A stretch of 5,248 nt of DNA from Ruaniaceae bacterium (GTDB taxonomy: Bacteria; Actinomycetota; Actinomycetes; Actinomycetales; Actinomycetaceae): NCBI GenBank assembly GCA_030450655.1, contig JAKDIE010000126.1:1-5248 (forward strand), given 5' to 3'. Position 1 is the first letter of the stretch; each line of letters begins with the position of its first letter. Shown here piece by piece: positions 1-5,248 of the stretch. A program made the translations under genes and the position numbers. Under the pieces are notes generated by a model. It saw nothing but the letters and a program-made list of their open reading frames with translations, was not told the origin of the DNA and made no database searches.

Positions 1-29
1 AATCCCCCCCCAGAAGTAAAGGACCCCTC

Positions 30-1391
30 ATGTACGAACTGATCGTTCTCGTGGTGCTCGTCGTCGGCATCGTGCTGGTGACGGCAAAGTGGAAGGTCAA
101 CCCCTTCTTGGCCCTCCTCGGGGCGGCGATTATTGCGGCGTTCGCATACGGCGTGCCGATGACCGAGGTTGTGAGCACGATCGGTGGGGCCTTCGGGGCC
201 ACGATCGGCAACATCGGTCTCGTGATCCTTGTGGGCACCATGCTGGGGGCCATCCTCGAGCGTTCGGGGGCGGCCATCGCGATGGCCGATTTCCTCGTGC
301 GGATCCTCGGGCCAAAGTACCCCAACCTGACGATGTCTCTGGTTGGCTACATCGTGTCGATTCCCGTGTTCTGCGATTCGGGCTACGTGATCCTCAACTC
401 CCTACGCAAGGCGATCACCGTGCGCACCGGGGTCTCACACATCGCGACCTCGATCGCGTTGATGACCGGACTCTATGCCACTCACACGCTCGTTCCGCCG
501 ACTCCCGGTCCGCTCGCCGCCGCCGAGAACATCGGTATCTCACACAACCTGGGCTTCCTGATTCTCGTGGGCCTGCCGGTGGCTCTTGTCGCGGCGATGG
601 CTGGCCTTACCTACGCCCAGCGCTTCTCGAAGAGCACGCTCGAGTTGCTGCCGCCGAAGACGGACGCGGATCTCGATAACAAGACATACGACGAGTTGCG
701 GGCCAGTTACGGAACCCTGCCCTCGGCGGGCGCCTCGTTCCTGCCGATCGTGATACCCCTGATCCTCATCATGCTCTCCTCCGTCGCGAAGCTGCCAAGC
801 CAGCCGTTCGGAGAGGGGATCGCCACGCAGGTGATCATCTTCCTCGGCACGCCGCTCATTGCGCTTCTCATCGGCATGGCGGCGGCCGTCACCCTGCTGC
901 GAGGCAATGGCAAGCTCGAGCAGTTCAACACGCAGATCTCCGAGGCGATCACCGTCTCCGGCCCGATCATCTTCATCACCGGCGCGGGTGCGGCGTTCGG
1001 TGCCGTGCTTGGTGGATCGCGACTCACGGTGTTCCTCTCCGAGGGGCTCAGCTCTCTCGGTTTGGGGCTGCTCGTCCCCTTCCTGATCGCTGCGGCGCTG
1101 AAGTCCGCTCAGGGCTCGTCAACCGTGTCACTGGTGACCACATCCGCACTCATGGCGCCCCTCCTGCCCTCGATGGGGCTGGGCTCTGACCTGGGAATGG
1201 TCCTGACGGTGCTCGCGATCGGGGCGGGGGCGATGGTCGTTTCCCACGCCAACGACTCGTTCTTCTGGGTGGTCTCGCAGCTCAGCCGCATCCCGGTGGC
1301 GACTGCGTACCGCACGCTGACCGTGGCATCCGGCATCGAGGGCCTGGCAGCATTCGCGACCGTCTACATCCTCGGGCTGATCCTGCTGTAG
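30..1391 (+). CDS. GntP-family permease (gluconate/sugar-acid:H+ symporter)
   Basis: This is a complete inner-membrane transporter of 453 residues, the usual length for the GntP family, whose members import gluconate or related acids (idonate, glycerate, D-serine) with protons. The protein is almost wholly hydrophobic, with roughly a dozen membrane segments. Family landmarks are visible: IPVFCDSGYVILNSL at residues 111-125, THTLVPPTPGP at 151-161, a glycine/alanine-rich re-entrant-like stretch ITGAGAAFGAVLGG near 316-328, AQGSSTV at 360-366, and SHANDSFFWVV at 405-415. The ATG at 30 has AAAGGA at 18-23, six bases upstream, and the protein opens directly into the first membrane helix, so the start is good. 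The Cys-Asp-Ser version of the first motif differs from the Phe-Asp-Val form I recall from the enterobacterial gluconate permeases, so the exact substrate is uncertain. No promoter is seen in the 29 bases before it; it may belong to an operon starting outside the window. It ends 35 bases from the convergent repressor gene with no clear terminator hairpin between them. Confidence 0.93.
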   Translation: MYELIVLVVLVVGIVLVTAKWKVNPFLALLGAAIIAAFAYGVPMTEVVSTIGGAFGATIGNIGLVILVGTMLGAILERSGAAIAMADFLVRILGPKYPNLTMSLVGYIVSIPVFCDSGYVILNSLRKAITVRTGVSHIATSIALMTGLYATHTLVPPTPGPLAAAENIGISHNLGFLILVGLPVALVAAMAGLTYAQRFSKSTLELLPPKTDADLDNKTYDELRASYGTLPSAGASFLPIVIPLILIMLSSVAKLPSQPFGEGIATQVIIFLGTPLIALLIGMAAAVTLLRGNGKLEQFNTQISEAITVSGPIIFITGAGAAFGAVLGGSRLTVFLSEGLSSLGLGLLVPFLIAAALKSAQGSSTVSLVTTSALMAPLLPSMGLGSDLGMVLTVLAIGAGAMVVSHANDSFFWVVSQLSRIPVATAYRTLTVASGIEGLAAFATVYILGLILL

Positions 1392-1426
1392 ATCCGGTTA
1401 GCTGGGTGCGATTTCGATCATGGTGT

Positions 1427-2443
1427 TCATCTTCCGGGGTGGGCGCCGGTTGAACCGCGCACAACGAGTTCGGGAGTGAAGAGTGTCTCGGAGTTCGCCA
1501 CCGTGATGCCCTCGATCATCGACAGCAGGGTGGCGACGACCGAGCGACAGATCGATTCGCCAGGCTGCCGCACCGTGGTGAGGGGTGGATCGGTGTACGC
1601 CATCAGAGGCGAATCATCGCAGCCCACCACGGAGACGTCCTCGGGCACGCGTAGCCCCTGCGCGCGCACCTGCGAGATCGCGCCGAGCGCCATCAGGTCG
1701 GATGCCGCCACGATGCCGGTGACTCCCTCTGCGAGAAGGGAGGCGGCGGCAGTACGGCCACCCTCGGTGGTGTAGAGCGTGGAGACGATGTGCGATTCGG
1801 TCTCACCGAGGTGCCTTCGGATCGCCGCCCGGAACCCGTCAATCTTGTTGAGCGTGGGGGAGAAGCGGTCCTGGCCGGCGGCGAATCCGATGCGGCGATG
1901 ACCCAATGAGACGAGGTGCCGTACCGCCGTCTCCATTGCAGCCCGATCGTCCATCGCGAACGTGGGGACTGCGAGTGCTGGGTTCGTCCCGTTGACGGTG
2001 ACTATGGGGATGCCGAGGCTGATCAACCGCTCGTAGCGCGTCACAGACGAACGCGTGTCTGCATGGAGCCCCGAAACGAAGATGATCCCGTCCACGCGAC
2101 GCTCCACCAGCATCTCGATGTATTCGTCCTCTGTGGTGCCGCCGGGGCCCTGGCTACACAGGAGGGGAGTGAACTTGGAATCGGAGAGAAAGCGCTCAAG
2201 GTGTTGCGCAAACGCCGGAAACACGGGGTTGTTGAGCTCAGGAATGACCAGTCCAATGAGCCCCGCCGAGCTGGTCCGGAGGCGGTCAGGGCGCTCATAC
2301 CCCAGCTGATCAAGCGCCGCGAGCACGGCACGCCTCGTCGCATCAGAGACCATTGCTTTGCCATTGAGTACGCGTGAGACCGTTGCTACGGAGACGCCAG
2401 CGTGCTCGGCAATATCCGTGAGTCTCGTCCGGGAAGCCGCCAT
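1427..2443 (-). CDS. malR: LacI-family transcriptional repressor, probable MalR-type regulator of the divergent mal operon
   Basis: This is a 338-residue LacI/GalR repressor of standard length. An N-terminal helix-turn-helix (about residues 8-27, RLTDIAEHAGVSVATVSRVL) is followed by VLNGK and LGYERPDRLR. A periplasmic-binding-protein-like effector domain then begins at GLIGLVIPELNNPVFPAF. Later landmarks are ERRVDGIIFVSG, LVSLGHRRIGFAAG, AASDLMALGA (about 245-254), VPEDVSVVGCDDSPL (about 265-280) and a C-terminal FTPELVVRGSTG. The reading frame extends six codons upstream to a TTG at 2461. I chose the ATG at 2443 because neither start has a Shine-Dalgarno sequence and a TANNNT -10 element sits six bases before this ATG, which suits a leaderless transcript. 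It is divergent from malE, with a LacI-type operator between them, so control of malEF plus autoregulation is the natural inference. The YERPxRLR linker resembles what I recall of Streptomyces MalR (Reg1), which has the same divergent position next to malE. The symbol rests on this context; the family assignment itself is firm. Confidence 0.9.
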   Translation of the reverse strand: MAASRTRLTDIAEHAGVSVATVSRVLNGKAMVSDATRRAVLAALDQLGYERPDRLRTSSAGLIGLVIPELNNPVFPAFAQHLERFLSDSKFTPLLCSQGPGGTTEDEYIEMLVERRVDGIIFVSGLHADTRSSVTRYERLISLGIPIVTVNGTNPALAVPTFAMDDRAAMETAVRHLVSLGHRRIGFAAGQDRFSPTLNKIDGFRAAIRRHLGETESHIVSTLYTTEGGRTAAASLLAEGVTGIVAASDLMALGAISQVRAQGLRVPEDVSVVGCDDSPLMAYTDPPLTTVRQPGESICRSVVATLLSMIEGITVANSETLFTPELVVRGSTGAHPGR

Positions 2444-2449
2444 TCGGTA

Positions 2450-2455
2450 ACGATA
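2450..2455 (-). promoter_or_regulatory. Candidate -10 element of the repressor gene, placed for a leaderless transcript
   Basis: Read on the minus strand, TATCGT matches the actinobacterial -10 pattern TANNNT and ends six bases before the ATG at 2443. Transcription would then start at the A of the start codon. I see no convincing -35 at 16-18 bases upstream (GCAAAT-like sequence only). The lack of any ribosome binding site before either candidate start codon supports a leaderless arrangement, which is common in actinobacteria, but TANNNT is a weak motif and may occur by chance. Confidence 0.4.
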
Positions 2456-2478
2456 GCGCAACTTTGAATGAGATTTGC

Positions 2479-2492
2479 TGAAACGGGTTGCA
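2479..2492. promoter_or_regulatory. LacI-family operator between malR and malE
   Basis: TGAAACGGGTTGCA matches the general LacI/GalR operator pattern TGNAANCGNTTNCA at every specified position except the C of the central CG, which is G here. Extending one base each side gives a 16-bp imperfect palindrome (2478-2493, CTG...CAG) in which six of eight base pairs are symmetric. It lies in the divergent intergenic region of a LacI-type repressor and the mal genes and overlaps the predicted malE -35 box. Binding here would be expected to block malE transcription and possibly also polymerase access to the repressor's own promoter. Confidence 0.7.
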
Positions 2493-2516
2493 GAAGTCAG
2501 ATTCTGGCCGTAATCT
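2488..2516 (+). promoter_or_regulatory. Candidate housekeeping-sigma promoter of malE
   Basis: A -35-like TTGCAG at 2488-2493 and a -10-like TAATCT (TANNNT) at 2511-2516 are separated by 17 bases, the ideal spacing. The transcription start would be near 2522-2524, giving an untranslated leader of about 50 bases. Each box matches the general consensus only partly, but the -35 lies within the right half of the operator, which makes repression by steric exclusion plausible. Confidence 0.5.
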
Positions 2517-2524
2517 CATCGTGA

Positions 2525-2548
2525 CGGAACACGGCCATCGTGGTTCCG
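2525..2548 (+). other. Hairpin at the 5' end of the predicted malE leader RNA
   Basis: CGGAACACG (2525-2533) can pair with CGTG-G-TTCCG (2539-2548), giving nine base pairs with one bulged G and a five-base GCCAT loop. GTGA (2521-2524) and TCAC (2555-2558) could add a lower stem across an internal loop. The hairpin begins within a few bases of the predicted transcription start and ends ten bases before the Shine-Dalgarno sequence, which it leaves free. Placement suggests 5'-end mRNA protection rather than blocking of translation; this role is inferred. I saw no match to a known riboswitch. Confidence 0.45.
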
Positions 2549-2558
2549 AACTCATCAC

Positions 2559-2564
2559 AAGGAG
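2559..2564 (+). promoter_or_regulatory. Ribosome binding site of malE
   Basis: AAGGAG sits seven bases before the ATG at 2572. It decides the start: the frame stays open upstream to a TTG at 2488, but that codon lies inside the promoter/operator, has no such site, and would put 28 hydrophilic residues before the lipoprotein signal peptide. Confidence 0.85.
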
Positions 2565-2571
2565 AGTGAAA

Positions 2572-3822
2572 ATGCGACGGAGCATTCTGGTGGCAGCAGC
2601 CGCTAGCGTAGCCCTGATTCTGAGCGGATGTGGTGGAGCGGCCGAAGAGACGCCCACCCCTGATGCTCCCGCCGAGACCACGGAAGCGGCGGAAGAGACT
2701 GACGCACCGGAGTCTGACGGTGCACTGAAGATCTGGACGGACGAGAACCGCGAGGCAGGTGTTCGCGCGGCGGCAGACGCCTTCACCGCAGCGACCGGCA
2801 CCGCCGTGACGATCGAGGTCAAGAACTTTGACGACATCCGCGCGGACTTAGTGGCGCAGGTTCCTACGGGCGAGGGACCGGACATCACGGTTGGCGCGCA
2901 CGACTGGCTTGGCGAGTTCATCACCAACGGCGTTGTGGCGCCGGTGGAGTTGGGTGACCGCGCGGGCGAGTTCAACGAGAACGCCATCAACGCCTTCAAC
3001 TGGGAGGGCCAGGTCTACGGTCTTCCCTACGGCATCGAGTCCATCGCCCTGATCCGCAACACGGACCTGGCGCCGGACGCCCCGAGCACCTACGAAGAGA
3101 TGCTCACGATGGGTGCCGCAGCGGGCACGGAGTTCCCTGTCGGCCTGCAGGTGGGCGACGAGGGCGACCCGTACCACATGTACCCGTTCCAGAACTCGTT
3201 CGGGGCCCCGGTCTTCGAGCAGGCTGAAGACGGCTCCTACACGTCCACGCTTGGAATGGGTGGAGAGAACGGCCACGCGTTCGCCGAGTGGCTGCAGGCC
3301 CAGGGTGCGGCGGGCAACCTCGACACCGCAATCTCGGGTGACATCGCCAAGCAGCAGTTCATCGACGGCAACGCGCCGTTCATCATCTCCGGCCCGTGGC
3401 TGATCCAGGATGTAGGCGATCTCAACGTCGCCGTCTCGGAGATTCCTTCCGCTGGTGGCCAGCCCGCAGCGCCGTTCTCCGGCGTACACGGCTTCTACGT
3501 CTCGGCGCAGTCCCAGAACGCGCTCGTTGCGAACGACTTCCTGCTGAACTACATCGGCACCGAGGCGATTCAGACGCAGCTGTTCGAGCTCGGCAACCGC
3601 ATCCCGGCGCTCACTGCATCAGCGGACGCGATCACGGGCGACCCGGTGGCCGAAGGCTTTGCGGCCGCTGCGGCGACTGCCCAGCCGATGCCCTCCATCC
3701 CTGAGATGGGCGAGGTGTGGGCGTTCTGGGGAGTGACCCAGGCGCAGATCATCGATGGCGCGGACCCTGTGCCCGCGTGGGACAAGATGATCTCGGACAT
3801 CGAAGCCGCCATCGGTCAGTAG
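2572..3822 (+). CDS. malE: Maltose/maltodextrin ABC transporter substrate-binding lipoprotein (MalE type)
   Basis: This is a 416-residue extracytoplasmic solute-binding protein that would capture maltose or maltodextrins and deliver them to a MalFG-type permease. The N-terminus is a lipoprotein signal peptide (MRRS, hydrophobic core, lipobox LSGC with the lipidated Cys at residue 20), followed by an acidic Ala/Glu/Thr/Pro linker to about residue 50. The fold then follows E. coli MalE closely: LKIWTDENREAG (about 52-63), GEGPDITVGAHDWLGEF (100-116), YGLPYGIESIALIRN (149-163), FIISGPW (270-276) and VWAFWGVTQAQIIDG (382-396). By alignment from memory, Asp111, Glu156, Trp276 and Trp386 occupy the places of MalE sugar-contacting residues Asp65, Glu111, Trp230 and Trp340 (mature numbering). 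This makes a glucosyl-oligosaccharide ligand likely; trehalose or another alpha-glucoside cannot be excluded. It is first in the operon, with the MalF-type gene 66 bases downstream, and is probably repressed through the operator at 2479-2492. Confidence 0.92.
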   Translation: MRRSILVAAAASVALILSGCGGAAEETPTPDAPAETTEAAEETDAPESDGALKIWTDENREAGVRAAADAFTAATGTAVTIEVKNFDDIRADLVAQVPTGEGPDITVGAHDWLGEFITNGVVAPVELGDRAGEFNENAINAFNWEGQVYGLPYGIESIALIRNTDLAPDAPSTYEEMLTMGAAAGTEFPVGLQVGDEGDPYHMYPFQNSFGAPVFEQAEDGSYTSTLGMGGENGHAFAEWLQAQGAAGNLDTAISGDIAKQQFIDGNAPFIISGPWLIQDVGDLNVAVSEIPSAGGQPAAPFSGVHGFYVSAQSQNALVANDFLLNYIGTEAIQTQLFELGNRIPALTASADAITGDPVAEGFAAAAATAQPMPSIPEMGEVWAFWGVTQAQIIDGADPVPAWDKMISDIEAAIGQ

Positions 3823-3842
3823 TACCAACTACGAGATGATGC

Positions 3843-3873
3843 CGTGGGGCGCGCCCAAAGTGTGCGCCCCACG
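3843..3873 (+). terminator. Strong GC hairpin between malE and malF (possible partial terminator or malE 3'-end stabiliser)
   Basis: CGTGGGGCGC (3843-3852) pairs perfectly with GCGCCCCACG (3864-3873), ten base pairs. An inner G·U and C-G pair leave a seven-base loop. No T-run follows, so this is not a classical intrinsic terminator. It lies 20 bases after the malE stop and 18 bases before the malF start inside what looks like one operon. The likely outcome is a more abundant or more stable malE message relative to malF, as suits a binding protein needed in excess over its permease; the E. coli malE-malF gap also holds stem-loop (REP) sequences with that effect. The hairpin is visible in the sequence; the function is inference. 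Confidence 0.5.
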
Positions 3874-3881
3874 CGCATACT

Positions 3882-3885
3882 AGGA
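3882..3885 (+). promoter_or_regulatory. Ribosome binding site of malF, deciding between two adjacent ATGs
   Basis: AGGA at 3882-3885 is three bases from the ATG at 3889 and six from the in-frame ATG at 3892. The usual spacing favours the second, though the two differ by only one methionine. Confidence 0.55.
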
Positions 3886-3891
3886 AACATG

Positions 3892-5248
3892 ATGGCTACA
3901 ACACCAGTCGCCTACGAGTCGCACGCAACGAAGTACACGAAGGGTTTCTTCGTCAAGCTTGTGCTGATGGCTCTCATCAACGCCTTCGGCGTGTACATCA
4001 TCTGGCTCGCGTACGCGGAGGAGTCCTGGGCGGTCCTCGGGACGTTCGTGGCGATCCTGATCGCGTTGAACTACGTGTACTTCTCCAAGCGAGCAGTGCC
4101 CCTCAAGTACTTCCTGCCGGGACTGATCTTCCTCCTCGTATTCCAGGTCTTCGTGGTGGCCTACACCGGGTTCGTGGCGTTCACGAACTACGGCACCGGC
4201 CACAACTCGACCAAGGATGACGCGATCCACGCCCTGATGCTCCAGAATCAGCGCCGTGTGGAGGGCTCGGCCGCCTTCCCACTCACAGTGGTGCGAGATG
4301 GCGACGAACTCGGCTTCGCGGTGCTGGACAATGGCGTGGTCCGTGTAGGAACAGCCGAAGATCCTCTCGAGGAGTCCCCGGACGCCGTCGTCCAAGACGG
4401 CACGATCGTGGAGGTTCCCGGCTTCGATGTCCTCAGTTACCAGGAGGTCATCAGCAGCTACCAGCAACAGGTTGGGGCGCTGAAGGTGGCGGTCTCGGAT
4501 GACCCGAACGAGGGCTCAATCGGGACGCAGGACGCGCGCAACGGCTACGCGTACGTGCCCACGTTGCACTACGACGAGGCTACGGACACGATGACGAACG
4601 AGGCCGGCGTGGTCTTCACCCCGAACGATCGGGGCGCGTTCGAATCGGAGGATGGCCAGGTCATGCTGCCGGGCTGGCGCGTGGGCGTGGGCTTCGAGAA
4701 TTTCACCACGGCGTTCACGGACTCCCGGTACTCCGGGCCGTTCGTCAGCGTCCTCGTGTGGAACTTCGCCTTCGCCTTCCTCTCGGTTGCAACCACGTTC
4801 CTGCTGGGTCTCTTCTTCGCGATCACGATGAATGACGAGCGGATGAAGGGCAGGAAGATCTATCGGACTCTGATGATCCTCCCGTACGCCTTCCCCTCGT
4901 TCATGACGGCGCTGCTGTTCGCCGGAATGATGAATAGGCGATTCGGGTTCTTCAACCAAGTGCTGTTCGGTGGCGCCGAGATACCGTGGCTAACGGACCC
5001 CTGGCTGGCGAAACTCTCGCTGATCATGGTCAACCTCTGGATGGGCTTCCCCTACATGTTCCTCGTGTGCACGGGAGCCCTCCAGTCGATCCCGAATGAC
5101 ATGATCGAGGCGGCGCGGATCGATGGTGCGTCCCGCCTCAGGATCTGGCGCTCGGTGACGATGCCGTTGCTCTTCATCGCTGTGGCACCGCTCCTCGTCT
5201 CCTCGTTCGCGTTCAACTTCAACAACTTCTCGCTCATCTTCATGCTGA
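3892..5248 (+). CDS. malF: Maltose/maltodextrin ABC transporter permease, MalF type (3' end cut by window)
   Basis: This frame stays open to the window edge and gives 452 residues of an incomplete inner-membrane permease that would pair with MalG to move sugar delivered by the upstream MalE. Three membrane helices (about residues 22-42, 46-64, 73-93) precede a large extracellular domain (about 98-283), matching the P2 loop of E. coli MalF. Further helices follow at about 285-309, 325-347, 375-398 and 426-445. The region around residues 330-347 (LPYAFPSFMTALLFAG), the stretch WMGFPYMFLVCTGALQSIPND, and SFAFNFNNFSLI near the edge are characteristic of MalF. The ATPase-contacting EAA loop is present: EAARIDGA from residue 406, followed by MPLL. 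E. coli MalF has 514 residues, so roughly the last 60-80 are missing. The final TGA-like bases at the edge are out of frame and are not a stop. It shares the malE transcript unless the intervening hairpin stops it. An alternative start is the ATG at 3889. Confidence 0.92.
   Translation, partial: MATTPVAYESHATKYTKGFFVKLVLMALINAFGVYIIWLAYAEESWAVLGTFVAILIALNYVYFSKRAVPLKYFLPGLIFLLVFQVFVVAYTGFVAFTNYGTGHNSTKDDAIHALMLQNQRRVEGSAAFPLTVVRDGDELGFAVLDNGVVRVGTAEDPLEESPDAVVQDGTIVEVPGFDVLSYQEVISSYQQQVGALKVAVSDDPNEGSIGTQDARNGYAYVPTLHYDEATDTMTNEAGVVFTPNDRGAFESEDGQVMLPGWRVGVGFENFTTAFTDSRYSGPFVSVLVWNFAFAFLSVATTFLLGLFFAITMNDERMKGRKIYRTLMILPYAFPSFMTALLFAGMMNRRFGFFNQVLFGGAEIPWLTDPWLAKLSLIMVNLWMGFPYMFLVCTGALQSIPNDMIEAARIDGASRLRIWRSVTMPLLFIAVAPLLVSSFAFNFNNFSLIFML

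Noticed and set aside
4..11. Run of eight C bases near the left edge, considered as a slippage or phase-variation tract.
   Set aside because: It lies outside any visible coding region, is short, and is upstream of the ribosome binding site; nothing else suggests phase variation.
1392..1450. Possible bidirectional terminator between the permease and repressor genes.
   Set aside because: Only short pairings such as GGTTgAACC (inside the repressor's 3' end) are present, with no stable stem and no T-run.
2445..2458. Second operator candidate CGGTAACGATAGCG around the repressor -10.
   Set aside because: Only four of six pairs around the central CG are symmetric and it misses the TGNAA/TTNCA arms, so it is not better than expected by chance.
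2488..2571. Upstream extension of malE to a TTG at 2488, adding 28 residues.
   Set aside because: It would start inside the operator and -35, lacks a ribosome binding site, and would bury the lipoprotein signal peptide behind charged residues. The ATG at 2572 has AAGGAG at ideal spacing.
2848..3489. 213-codon minus-strand open frame opposite malE.
   Set aside because: It is a shadow of a GC-rich coding sequence. The plus-strand frame shows clear MalE family landmarks and a lipobox, and the shadow has no recognisable family features.
3880..4959. Long minus-strand open frames opposite malF (3880-4467 and 4516-4959).
   Set aside because: They are Glu/His/Arg/Val-rich, low-complexity translations typical of the antisense of GC-rich genes, with no recognisable domain, and the plus strand is a clear MalF throughout.
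5245..5248. CTGA at the extreme right edge looks like a TGA stop for the malF gene.
   Set aside because: In the malF frame the last full codons are ATC TTC ATG CTG, and the final A begins the next codon. The gene is open at the edge and the TGA is out of frame.
1..5248. Search for mobile elements, CRISPR arrays, tRNA genes or a novel multi-gene system.
   Set aside because: No direct-repeat arrays, terminal inverted repeats, transposase frames or tRNA-like sequences were seen. All long plausible frames belong to four well-known families.

Overview
The window comes from a high-GC Gram-positive bacterium, most likely an actinobacterium. The evidence is GC-rich third codon positions, a LacI regulator of the 'LGYERPxRLR' type that I associate with actinobacteria, TANNNT-type -10 elements, a candidate leaderless gene, and a lipoprotein (not periplasmic) sugar-binding protein. 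The family cannot be fixed from sequence alone; Microbacteriaceae or a relative would fit.

Layout: (1) 30-1391, plus strand: a complete GntP-family permease (gluconate or related sugar-acid importer). (2) After only 35 bases, a convergent LacI-family repressor occupies 1427-2443 on the minus strand. (3) 2444-2571 is a compact divergent control region. It holds a candidate leaderless start for the repressor, a LacI-type operator (2479-2492), a promoter for the downstream operon whose -35 lies in the operator, and a hairpin in the predicted 5' leader. (4) 2572-3819 plus stop: a lipoprotein maltose/maltodextrin-binding protein (MalE type). (5) 3823-3891: a short spacer with a strong GC-rich hairpin. 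(6) 3892 to the right edge: a MalF-type permease, cut off by the window end.

The working picture is a maltose/maltodextrin ABC importer operon (malE-malF, with malG expected just beyond the edge). It would be repressed by the divergent LacI-family protein (MalR-like) through the operator between them, with repression lifted by an oligosaccharide or derivative. No ATPase (malK/msiK) is visible. The GntP permease is on the other side of the repressor, points toward it, and has no visible regulatory link to the mal genes.

I do not see an undescribed system here. The protein-coding content is conventional. The observations most worth checking are regulatory: the operator/promoter overlap, the 5'-leader hairpin, the malE-malF hairpin and the leaderless repressor start.
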